From assembly GCF_019429535.1 (NCBI RefSeq), contig NZ_JAHXZM010000001.1, forward strand, positions 124,001 to 188,000: a DNA stretch of 64,000 nucleotides, written 5' to 3'. The first letter of the stretch is position 1; each line of letters begins with the position of its first letter. The notes beneath the pieces are model-generated. The model saw only the letters and a program-made list of their open reading frames with translations, was not told the DNA's origin and did no database searches. Below are positions 16,291-23,792 of this stretch, piece by piece. This DNA is from Sphingomonas citricola (lineage in GTDB: Bacteria; Pseudomonadota; Alphaproteobacteria; Sphingomonadales; Sphingomonadaceae). The position numbers were made by a program, and so were the translations under genes.

Positions 16291-17634
16291 TCACGCGGGC
16301 TCCGCCTGCGCGCGCGACCGGCGCACGATGCCGGGCGCGGTCTCCTCGGCACGACGGCGCGCGAGATAGGTGTCGAGCCCGATCTGCGCGCCGATCAGCA
16401 TGTACACGAACGACTGGAACGCGACCGCGATGAACGCGGCGCCGAACAGATAGACGACGTGCGCGCTCTGCAACCCGGCGGCGAGCGACCCCGCCCAGGC
16501 GAAATCGCCTTTCTTGTAGCGGCGGCGCAACACCTCCATCCGCACCAGCCCAATCAGGTTGATCAGCAGCCACAACCCCAGCCCGACATAGCCCTGCTCG
16601 CCCAGCATCTCGAAATAGGCGCTGTGATAGCCGCGCGACTTGTCGGTCACCGTGCTCGTGCGTACCGACCCGTCGGGCATCGTCTTGACGATGTCATACC
16701 GGATGCGGTTGCCGCGATACGCCTCGAACCCGCCGCCGAAGGGGTGCGTCTTCGCGTAGTCGATTGTCCATTTCCACACCGCGACGCGCGTCGAGGCCGA
16801 TTCGTCGGCGTCGTGGTTCTGGATCGTGCTCATCCGGTTGCTGAACGACGCGGGCAGGAACGGCACCGCGACGACCCCCGCGGCGGCGATCAGCGACAGG
16901 TACATCACCTTGCGCTTCACGTTGCGCAGCGACAGCAGCGCGACGAGCACGATGCAGATCAGCCCCGTCCGCGTCGAGGTGCCGACCGGGATCAGCAGGC
17001 AGGCGAAGATCAGCGCGAGACAGAACAGCCGCACACGGTTGTCGGGCGGAAAGATCGTGCCGTACCGCATGAACCAAGCGATCAGCGGGATGATCGCGAT
17101 CGCGACGGTCGAGATCGTGCTGCCCTCGTACAGCCCCGAATTGTTGTCGACCATCAGGTTCAACTGGCCGTAGCCGCCGCCGCCCGCCAGCGTCTTGATC
17201 CCGCCGACGATGATGATCGACGCTGCCGACAAAATCATGAACAGCAGCAGCGCCTCCATCCTCAACCGCGTGCGCAGCGTGAGCGGCAGGAACGCGGCGA
17301 AGAACAGGGTGCGCGACACCCACTCCCATTTCTCCTGCGCTTCGACCGGGAAATCCGCTGCGAGCTTCGTCGCGAAACAGTACAGCATCAGCACGAGGAT
17401 CAGCGCCTGGCGCGGCGCGAACCGGCTGTCCTTCTTGTCGTCGGTCAGCGCCCAGCCGCCCAGCATCAGCACCGCTGCGATCAACGAGATCGGCACGCTG
17501 TTGAGCAGGTAATAGGTCAACCGCTGCGGCGAGATGATGTCGATATAGACATAGGCGAGCACGAACAGGAACGGGCGGCGAAAGCCCGTCCCCCACAGGG
17601 CCAGCAGAAAGGCGATGAACGCGAGATCACGCAC
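16291..17634 (-). CDS. Exosortase A-associated putative O-glycosylation ligase / Wzy-like polymerase
   Basis: This 447-aa polytopic membrane protein starts MRDLAFIAFLLALWGTGF and contains PFLFVLAYVYIDIISPQRL. Both are characteristic of the O-ligase associated with exosortase A (PEP-CTERM) loci. The long periplasmic loop with THPFGGGFEAYRG and RGYHSAYFEMLGEQGYVGL matches the Wzy_C O-antigen ligase/polymerase domain. The start is GTG 17634, overlapping the end of the 44-aa gene. No exosortase or PEP-CTERM substrate lies in the window, so it probably polymerises or attaches an exopolysaccharide. Confidence 0.85.
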   Translation of the reverse strand: MRDLAFIAFLLALWGTGFRRPFLFVLAYVYIDIISPQRLTYYLLNSVPISLIAAVLMLGGWALTDDKKDSRFAPRQALILVLMLYCFATKLAADFPVEAQEKWEWVSRTLFFAAFLPLTLRTRLRMEALLLFMILSAASIIIVGGIKTLAGGGGYGQLNLMVDNNSGLYEGSTISTVAIAIIPLIAWFMRYGTIFPPDNRVRLFCLALIFACLLIPVGTSTRTGLICIVLVALLSLRNVKRKVMYLSLIAAAGVVAVPFLPASFSNRMSTIQNHDADESASTRVAVWKWTIDYAKTHPFGGGFEAYRGNRIRYDIVKTMPDGSVRTSTVTDKSRGYHSAYFEMLGEQGYVGLGLWLLINLIGLVRMEVLRRRYKKGDFAWAGSLAAGLQSAHVVYLFGAAFIAVAFQSFVYMLIGAQIGLDTYLARRRAEETAPGIVRRSRAQAEPA

Positions 17635-17761
17635 GGCGGCGGCGGCGCTCCACGGCGTCCTGCGGTTTCGCTTCGCGATCGAGATCGGGCCGACGCAGCA
17701 GCAGCACCGCGGCCAGCATCATCAACCCGTGCGCGATCAGGAGCGCGAAATTGTCGATCAT
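17627..17761 (-). CDS. 44-aa single-pass membrane protein upstream of the O-ligase
   Basis: An ATG at 17761 with GAGGA upstream opens a 44-codon frame ending TGA at 17627. The product starts MIDNFALLIAHGLMMLAAV, forms one transmembrane helix, and ends in a basic tail of five consecutive arginines. The stop overlaps the GTG start of the ligase by eight bases, so the two are translationally coupled. I do not recognise the family. The coupling suggests a small subunit or assembly partner of the ligase, which is inference. Confidence 0.55.
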   Translation of the reverse strand: MIDNFALLIAHGLMMLAAVLLLRRPDLDREAKPQDAVERRRRRA

Positions 17762-17844
17762 CGCCGCGGAATCCTCATGCCGGCGGCCATACGCGCGGCG
17801 CGGTTGACGCGGCGTTAAACCTGACTGGGGCAGGAGGGGGTATC

Positions 17845-19080
17845 ATGCGGATCCTCCATGTCCTCGACCACGGCCTGCCGCTGCAGAGCGGCTACACCTT
17901 TCGCACGCGCGCGATCCTCACCGCGCAGATGGCGCGCGGGTGGCAGGTCGCGGCGGTCACCGGCGCGCGGCAGGGGGCGACGGCGCTGGCGGAGGAAACC
18001 GTCGACGGGATCGACTTCTTTCGCACCATGCCGCCGGGCAAACTGCCCGCGCCGCTTGGCGAATTGCGCGAGATCGCGGCACTCGCCGCCCGCCTCGATG
18101 AGGTGGCGGAGCGCTTCCGTCCCGACGTGCTCCACGCGCATTCGCCGGTGCTGGGCGGGCTCGCTGCGCTGCGCGTTGCGCGTCGTCGGGGCTTGCCGCT
18201 GCTCTACGAAATCCGCGCCTTCTGGGAGGATGCAGCGGTTGGCAACGGGACGGGGCGAGAGGGGAGCGCGCGCTACCGCGCGACGCGTGCGCTCGAGACG
18301 TGGCTGTGCCGCCGGGCCGACGCGGTCGCGGTGATCTGCGACGGGCTGCGCGGCGACCTGATCGTGCGGGGCATCGCACCTGCGAAGATCATCGTGTCGC
18401 CCAACGGCGTCGACCTGACGCTGTTCGGCACCCCGCCCGCGCGCGACGCAGCACTCGCCGCGGAATTGGGGCTCGGCGACGAGGTGATCGGCTTCATCGG
18501 CAGCTTCTACGACTACGAAGGTCTGGACGACCTGATCGCCGCGATGCCCGCGCTGGTGGCGGCGCGACCCGGCGCGCAATTGCTGCTGGTCGGCGGCGGG
18601 CCGATGGAGCCGGCACTGCGCGCGCAGGCCGCGGCCTCGCCGGTCGCGCCGCAGATCCGCTTCGTCGGGCGCGTGCCGCACGCCAAGGTCGAACGTTACT
18701 ACGGCCTCGTCGACGTGCTCGCCTATCCGCGCAAGCGGATGCGGTTGACCGACCTCGTCACGCCGTTGAAGCCGCTGGAGGCGATGGCGCAGGAACGGAT
18801 CGTCGCCGCGTCCGACATCGGTGGCCACCGCGAACTGATCCGCGACGGCGACACCGGCACGCTGTTCGCCCCCGACGATCCCGCCGCGATTGCCGCGGCG
18901 CTCGCGGGGCTGCTCGCCGATCGATCCGAATGGCCCGCCCGGCGGCGGCGCGCGCGCGCCTTTGTCGTGGCCGAGCGTAACTGGTCGTCAAATATTGCGC
19001 GCTACGACCCCGTTTACCACGAACTCGCGAACGCGCGGCAGGACCAAGCATGGCAAGCACATTCCCCCTTGAACGCGTGA
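17845..19080 (+). CDS. Exosortase A-associated glycosyltransferase (GT4 type)
   Basis: This 411-aa GT-B enzyme begins MRILHVLDHGLPLQSGYTF, the hallmark start of the PEP-CTERM/exosortase-A-associated glycosyltransferase family. It has an N-terminal acceptor domain, then a donor domain with SPNGVDLTLF and EAMAQERIVAASDIGGHREL. It acts in the cytoplasm, transferring a sugar from a nucleotide sugar during exopolysaccharide synthesis. The ATG at 17845 follows a strong AGGAGGGGG. It diverges from the ligase operon and overlaps the next gene by 31 bases. Confidence 0.88.
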   Translation: MRILHVLDHGLPLQSGYTFRTRAILTAQMARGWQVAAVTGARQGATALAEETVDGIDFFRTMPPGKLPAPLGELREIAALAARLDEVAERFRPDVLHAHSPVLGGLAALRVARRRGLPLLYEIRAFWEDAAVGNGTGREGSARYRATRALETWLCRRADAVAVICDGLRGDLIVRGIAPAKIIVSPNGVDLTLFGTPPARDAALAAELGLGDEVIGFIGSFYDYEGLDDLIAAMPALVAARPGAQLLLVGGGPMEPALRAQAAASPVAPQIRFVGRVPHAKVERYYGLVDVLAYPRKRMRLTDLVTPLKPLEAMAQERIVAASDIGGHRELIRDGDTGTLFAPDDPAAIAAALAGLLADRSEWPARRRRARAFVVAERNWSSNIARYDPVYHELANARQDQAWQAHSPLNA

Positions 19081-20156
19081 GGCATTATGTCGCGCCCGCG
19101 ATCGCGCTGCTGATCGGGCTCGGCGTCGCGGTCGGCATCGCCACGGTGCCGAGCGACGTGCTGAACGCCGCGGTCGACCGCGCCGGGTTCGCGAGCGTGC
19201 TGCCCGCTGCCGCATCACCGATCGGCACCACCGGGCGCACGATCCTGGCGCTGGTCGCAGGCGCATTGATCGCCGCGTGCGGGTTTGCGCCGCAGGGCAA
19301 GGCGTGGCTGGTTGCGCGGCTCGATGCCTTCGCGCGCGCGCCGCGCACGATCGTCGATGGCGACGAGGAGCCCGCACCCGTCGTGCGCCGCGCCGACGCG
19401 CATCCCGACGCGCCGCCACGCCGCCCGATCCGCGCCGCGAGCGACCTGGGCGATCCGCTGCCGATTTTCGGCGAGGAGGACCAGCGCTCCGCCCCGCTGC
19501 CCCCGCCCGCGGAGCAGCCGCTCCCCGCCGACCTCGACCGCCCGCTCGCCGATTTCGACCCCGCCGCGGTGCCGCTGCGCCCGATGGCGCCGGCAGAGCC
19601 GCTCCCGCCGCTCGTCCGCCGCGCCGATCCGCCCGCGCCGGGGCCCGAGTCGTTCGCTCACCAGGAGGAACCGGCCGCGTGGGCGAAGCAGGTCGCCGAG
19701 CCGCAGGCCGACGCGACTGGCTGGGGCGACGAGGCCGAATGGACCGAATGGGTCGAGGACGATCGCCGCAACGCATCGCCGCCGCCAGCCGTCGCGTCGG
19801 CACCGGTCGAGGTAGGCGCGATGCAACCGGCTCGGCGCGACGACGACGCGGTCGCTTCGCCACCGCCAGCGCCGGCGGCACCGCGCCTTGTGGTACCCGA
19901 CACCCAAATGCCGCCCGAGCCCGCGGATACGGTCGAGGACGACTCGATCGCGGGGCTGCTCGCACGACTGGAACGCGGTGCCGCGCAGCGGCGGATCGTC
20001 GTGGCATCGGGCGCAGCCGCGTCGCAGATGCCCCCCGCCGCGACCCAGATGCAACCAGCCTCGCCACCGTCCGGCGACGCAGACCCCGCCGCGCCGCCCG
20101 CGCCGGTGTCACTCGACGACACGCTCCAGCGCCTGCGCCGCCTCGCCGCGGGTTGA
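19050..20156 (+). CDS. Hypothetical membrane protein with long Pro/Ala-rich tail
   Basis: This 368-aa protein is not one I recognise. Residues 13-33 and about 60-80 form two transmembrane helices (VAPAIALLIGLGVAVGIA and TILALVAGALIAACGF). The remaining 280 residues are low-complexity, rich in Pro, Ala, Asp and Arg, and end with short helical pieces such as SIAGLLARLERGA and LDDTLQRLRRLAAG. The gene begins inside the 3' end of the glycosyltransferase, so the two are co-transcribed. It may be a scaffold or envelope adaptor for polysaccharide export; this is a guess from context. Confidence 0.7.
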   Translation: MASTFPLERVRHYVAPAIALLIGLGVAVGIATVPSDVLNAAVDRAGFASVLPAAASPIGTTGRTILALVAGALIAACGFAPQGKAWLVARLDAFARAPRTIVDGDEEPAPVVRRADAHPDAPPRRPIRAASDLGDPLPIFGEEDQRSAPLPPPAEQPLPADLDRPLADFDPAAVPLRPMAPAEPLPPLVRRADPPAPGPESFAHQEEPAAWAKQVAEPQADATGWGDEAEWTEWVEDDRRNASPPPAVASAPVEVGAMQPARRDDDAVASPPPAPAAPRLVVPDTQMPPEPADTVEDDSIAGLLARLERGAAQRRIVVASGAAASQMPPAATQMQPASPPSGDADPAAPPAPVSLDDTLQRLRRLAAG

Positions 20157-20459
20157 TCAGGCGAGCGCCACCGTCACGCCTTCCAGTCGGAAATGCGCGG
20201 CGTCGCCCGCACTCTCGCGCGCGCTGACGCGGAGTTCGGCAACGACGTGACCGGGCACGGCGACGTCGTCGTCGCGCAACGTGGCGAGCCACGCGTCGAG
20301 CGCGTCGCCGCGCGCGCCGCATGCCTCCACCACGTGACGCGCGCCGGTGAAGGTCGCGGAGCGCCACTCGCGCGCGGCGTGTGACGCGATCGTGATCGGC
20401 GCACCCGCACGCCGCGCCGACGCGCACAAGGCGCGCTCCAGCCGCTCGGCCGCGCGCAT
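20157..20459 (-). CDS. Hypothetical 100-aa protein, second gene of a small operon
   Basis: This 100-aa soluble protein starts MRAAERLERALCASARRAG and contains alternating strands such as APITIASHAAREWRSATF and VPGHVVAELRVSARE. I do not recognise the family. It is downstream of, and overlaps by ATGA, the 56-aa small DNA-binding-like gene, so the pair is one translational unit. It ends back to back with the Pro/Ala-rich gene, with no gap. No signal peptide or membrane segment. It may act with the small regulator and the divergent S24 repressor. Confidence 0.6.
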   Translation of the reverse strand: MRAAERLERALCASARRAGAPITIASHAAREWRSATFTGARHVVEACGARGDALDAWLATLRDDDVAVPGHVVAELRVSARESAGDAAHFRLEGVTVALA

Positions 20460-20629
20460 CAGCGCTGCTCCATCATCGCGGTGACGCGCGCGCAGATGCT
20501 CGGTCCGGGTACGCGGCCGCGACGCAGGTCGTGGACCAGACGGGGGTCGCGCACCGCCAGCCGTCCGAACTTCGTCTCAGGCATGCCGGTGTGGCGCAGG
20601 TATCGGTCGATGTCGGTCAGCAAGGTCAT
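20459..20629 (-). CDS. 56-aa small helix-turn-helix-like protein
   Basis: The ATG at 20629 follows GGGGGAG. The 56-residue product starts MTLLTDIDRYLRHTGMPETK and continues FGRLAVRDPRLVHDLRRG, a pattern like the short recognition-helix segment of Cro/C1-type DNA-binding domains seen in many sphingomonad small proteins. Its stop overlaps the start of the 100-aa gene. It is divergent from the S24 repressor across 132 bases containing inverted repeats. The regulator role is inferred. Confidence 0.6.
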   Translation of the reverse strand: MTLLTDIDRYLRHTGMPETKFGRLAVRDPRLVHDLRRGRVPGPSICARVTAMMEQR

Positions 20630-20719
20630 GGCACTCCCCCAGGGTCGCTACTCACAGGTCAAAAAATCACGGATCACGAATCGTCGCTCATGATCCTGTG
20701 TTCATGATCTGTTCCGCAT

Positions 20720-20739
20720 TTTCCTACTTGTCTAGGAAA
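20720..20739. promoter_or_regulatory. Candidate operator TTTCCTA-N6-TAGGAAA
   Basis: Perfect 7-bp inverted arms with a 6-base spacer lie 22 bases before the S24 repressor start. A further TTTCCT half-site follows at 20740. LexA/CI-like S24 repressors usually bind such dyads in their own promoters, so this is a likely autoregulatory site; two ATGATC repeats lie nearby at 20690-20710. Confidence 0.5.
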
Positions 20740-20761
20740 TTTCCTGCGACTAGCGATCGGC

Positions 20762-21385
20762 ATGGCCGAAACACCCCGCGATGCGCTCGATCGCCTGTCG
20801 CTGGCGCGCGGGACGAGTCTGTCGGCGCTGTCGCGGATGCTGGGGCGCAACGTCGCCTATCTTCAGCAATACGTCCGGCGCGGGACGCCGCGCGTGCTGC
20901 CCGAGCGTGAACGCCGCCTGCTCGCCGCCTTCTTCGACGTCGACGAAACGGTGTTGGGCGCGCCCGTGCCCGACGCGCCGGCACTGGTGCGCGTCCCGTA
21001 TCTGGCGCTGGCGGCATCGGCGGGGCCGGGTGCCGCGCCCACCGACGAGCGCGTCCTACGCTACGAGACGTTCGCGCCCGAGACGTTGCGTGCCGCGGGC
21101 ATCGCGGCAGTCGACGCGTCGATCATCGACGTGCGCGGTGACTCAATGGCGCCGGGCATCCGCGACGGTGACCGCGTGCTGGTCGATCGCGGCGCGCGCA
21201 CCATCCCGGCGGGGGGCGACCTGTTCGTGCTCCGCGTCGACGATCTGCTCGCGCTCAAGCGCGCGCGGCGGCGCGGCGCGGCGATCGTGATCGCGAGCGA
21301 CAATCCCGACTATCCGACGATCGAGCGTCCCGCGCGCGAGGTGGCGGTGATTGGGCGGGCGCGGTTGCTGCTACGCGACCTGTAA
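20762..21385 (+). CDS. S24-family self-cleaving transcriptional repressor (LexA/CI-like)
   Basis: This 207-aa protein has an N-terminal helix-turn-helix (residues 8-40, LSLARGTSLSALSRMLGRN) and a C-terminal S24 peptidase domain. The Ser/Lys dyad is Ser128 in VRGDSMAPGI and Lys166 in DDLLALKRAR. The linker carries an AlaSerAlaGly-type candidate cleavage site near residue 86. Such repressors are inactivated by RecA-stimulated autocleavage or serve as phage-type switches. No other phage genes are visible. It diverges from the small operon at 20157-20629, its probable target. Confidence 0.88.
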   Translation: MAETPRDALDRLSLARGTSLSALSRMLGRNVAYLQQYVRRGTPRVLPERERRLLAAFFDVDETVLGAPVPDAPALVRVPYLALAASAGPGAAPTDERVLRYETFAPETLRAAGIAAVDASIIDVRGDSMAPGIRDGDRVLVDRGARTIPAGGDLFVLRVDDLLALKRARRRGAAIVIASDNPDYPTIERPAREVAVIGRARLLLRDL

Positions 21386-21413
21386 TGCGGCGAGGTGGCC
21401 TCGCGCGACCTCC

Positions 21414-21587
21414 TCAGCGGCGGCGATCGACCAGCCAGACCGCGAGCGCGATCGCGCCGCCTAATGCGAGCCCGCCGAGGAACCCGAGCGACGGCTGGCG
21501 CAGTGCGATGCCCAGCACCGTTCCACCGAGCGCCCCCGCGGCGATGAAGAAGCCGCCCGCGGCGGAGGGTCTGTTCCTCTGGCTCAT
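21414..21587 (-). CDS. 57-aa two-helix membrane protein
   Basis: The frame begins at ATG 21587 and encodes a 57-aa protein with two Gly/Ala-rich transmembrane helices (GGFFIAAGALGGTVLGIAL and LGGLALGGAIALAVWLV) and a basic DRRR end. It is convergent with the S24 repressor gene and diverges from tamA. I do not recognise the family; small glycine-rich membrane proteins of this type are frequent in sphingomonads. A much longer upstream frame is antisense to tamA and is rejected. Confidence 0.55.
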   Translation of the reverse strand: MSQRNRPSAAGGFFIAAGALGGTVLGIALRQPSLGFLGGLALGGAIALAVWLVDRRR

Positions 21588-21758
21588 GCCGCGCGCTGTG
21601 CCACGTCGCCCCCTCCGATGCCAGCCACTCCAGCCGATGCCAGTCACTCCGTCGGCGTCGCGGCGGCGGGCTCGGGTGCGACCAACCGTGGTCGTGCCGC
21701 GCCGCCGCACGCGATTTGCATCTGTTGCCGCGCCGCGGTGCGGGCTAAGTCGCTGAGG

Positions 21759-23792
21759 ATGGGTCCGCGTGTGGCGCGCCGCCGCGTGCTGCTGTGCGCC
21801 GCGGGGGGAATCGTTGGTCTGGCATCCGCCGCGGACGCGCAGCAAACGCGCGCGCGCCCGGCGCCTGAACCACTGGCCGCGGTGGCGCCCCTCCCGACGG
21901 CCGCGTCGACCCGCCCGGCTGACGCGGCGCCGCAGCAGGGCGACCCGCTGGAACTCGATCCCGCCGCGCCGCTCGCCGCCATGCCCGACATCGGGGTCGA
22001 CTGGCCCGATCTGTCGGCCGCCCCCGCCGCGGCGAACGCGACCGCGCGGCGCGCCGACGTCAACGCGCTGACGCGGTACGATTATCGGGTCGAGGGGATC
22101 GACGGCGTCGCCTCGGCGCTGCTGCGCCAGCGGTTCGAGGAATTGTCGACGCTCGCCGCCAACCACGGCAAGGAGGCGAATGCCGCGCAGCTCGACCGCC
22201 GCGCGCGCGAGGACGCCAACCTGCTCGTCACGCTGCTGAAGGGCGAGGGCTATTACGACGCTGCAGTGACCACCGCGGTCGCGAGCGAAGCGAAGCGACC
22301 GGTGATCGTCCTCCAGGCGACGCCCGGCCCGTTGTACCGCTTCGCCGGGGTGACACTGAACGGCATCGCGGGGGCGGGCAACAAGGCGGCGGCGCTGGAA
22401 CAGGCGTTTCCCGTCACCGGCAACGATCCCGTCAACGCCGACAGAATCGCGGCCGCTCAGACGCGGCTGCGCACCGCGGTCGGCGAACAGGGTTTTCCCT
22501 TCGCCAAGGTCGGCGAGCCCGAGATCGTGGTCGACCATGCGACGCGCACCGCGACGCTCGCCGTGGACCTATCGACCGGCACCGCCCGGCGCTTCGGACA
22601 GATCACCGCCAATCCGAACAACCGCGTGTTCGATGCCGCGCACGTCCAAGAGATCGCGCGGTTCGCGCCGGGCGATCCTTACACCACGTCGGGCATCGAC
22701 GACCTGCGCCGCGCGCTGATCCAGACCGGGCTCGTCTCCACCGCGCAGGTGACGCCCAGACCGGGCGCGACGCCCGACACGGTCGACCTCGACGTGCGGC
22801 TGGAGCCCGCGCCACCGCGCACCGTCGCGGCCGAACTCGGCTACGGCACCGGCGAGGGCGCGCGGTCCGAGGTGAGCTGGACGCACCGCAACCTGTTCCC
22901 GCCCGAGGGCGCGCTGACGCTGCGCGGCGTGCTCGGCACGCGCGAGCAGCTCGGCTCGGTCGTGTTCCGGCGCAACAATTTCCGGGAGCGCGATCAAGTG
23001 CTGACCGCGCAATTCGCCGCCGCACACACGCAGCGCGATGCGTACGACGCCAACACGCTGACGCTCAGCGGCTCGCTCGAGCGGCAGACCAACATCTTTT
23101 TCCAGAAGACCTGGACCTGGTCGCTGGGCGCCGAGCTGGTCGCGACCGACGAGCGCGACGTGATCGCCTCGACGGGCGCGCCACGCCGCCGTACCTTCTT
23201 CATCGGCGCGCTGCCGACGAGTCTGGGCTACGACGGGTCGGACGACCTGCTCAACCCGTCGCGCGGGTTCCGCTTGTCTGGCCGCTTCAGTCCCGAGGTA
23301 AGTCTGCAGGGCAGCGCGTTCGGCTATGCACGTACGCAGATCGATGCGAGCGGCTACCTGCCCGCGACACGCGCGGTGACGCTCGCGGGGCGGGTGCGCA
23401 TGGGGACGATCCTGGGCGCGCCGCGCGATCAGATCGCACCGTCGCGGCGCTTCTACGCCGGCGGCGGCGCGTCGGTGCGCGGCTATGGGTTCCAGGCAAT
23501 CGGTCCGAGGGACGTCAACAACGACCCGATCGGTGGGCGCAGCCTTGCCGAATTCTCGATCGAGGCGCGGGTCAAGGCGTTCGGCAATTTCGGCGTCGTG
23601 CCGTTCTTCGACGGTGGCAACATCTATACCAGCGGCGTGCCCGATTTCAGCGGGCTGCAGTACGGCGCCGGGCTGGGCGTGCGTTACTATTCCAACTTCG
23701 GGCCGATACGGCTCGACATCGGCACCCCGCTCAATCCGCAACCGGGCGACAGCCGGATCGCGGTCTACGTGTCGCTGGGGCAGGCGTTTTGA
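21759..23792 (+). CDS. tamA: Outer-membrane translocation and assembly protein TamA
   Basis: This ~677-aa Omp85-family protein has a signal peptide, POTRA-like repeats from about residue 100 to 370 (LLKGEGYYDAAVT, PGPLYRFAGVTLNG), and a C-terminal 16-strand barrel. The barrel carries the conserved GGGASVRGYGFQ motif and the terminal strand ending in VSLGQAF. With TamB it moves lipids or autotransporter-like substrates to the outer membrane. ATG 21759 is the best start before the signal peptide. The stop overlaps the TTG start of tamB as TTGA. Confidence 0.9.
   Translation: MGPRVARRRVLLCAAGGIVGLASAADAQQTRARPAPEPLAAVAPLPTAASTRPADAAPQQGDPLELDPAAPLAAMPDIGVDWPDLSAAPAAANATARRADVNALTRYDYRVEGIDGVASALLRQRFEELSTLAANHGKEANAAQLDRRAREDANLLVTLLKGEGYYDAAVTTAVASEAKRPVIVLQATPGPLYRFAGVTLNGIAGAGNKAAALEQAFPVTGNDPVNADRIAAAQTRLRTAVGEQGFPFAKVGEPEIVVDHATRTATLAVDLSTGTARRFGQITANPNNRVFDAAHVQEIARFAPGDPYTTSGIDDLRRALIQTGLVSTAQVTPRPGATPDTVDLDVRLEPAPPRTVAAELGYGTGEGARSEVSWTHRNLFPPEGALTLRGVLGTREQLGSVVFRRNNFRERDQVLTAQFAAAHTQRDAYDANTLTLSGSLERQTNIFFQKTWTWSLGAELVATDERDVIASTGAPRRRTFFIGALPTSLGYDGSDDLLNPSRGFRLSGRFSPEVSLQGSAFGYARTQIDASGYLPATRAVTLAGRVRMGTILGAPRDQIAPSRRFYAGGGASVRGYGFQAIGPRDVNNDPIGGRSLAEFSIEARVKAFGNFGVVPFFDGGNIYTSGVPDFSGLQYGAGLGVRYYSNFGPIRLDIGTPLNPQPGDSRIAVYVSLGQAF

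Noticed and set aside
16459..17844. Long N-terminal extension in frame with the exosortase-type glycosyltransferase
   Set aside because: It is antisense to the O-ligase; the true start with AGGAGGGGG is at 17845.
20159..21385. Prophage remnant around the S24 repressor
   Set aside because: No integrase, terminase, capsid or attachment-site repeats were found; the repressor alone does not make a prophage.
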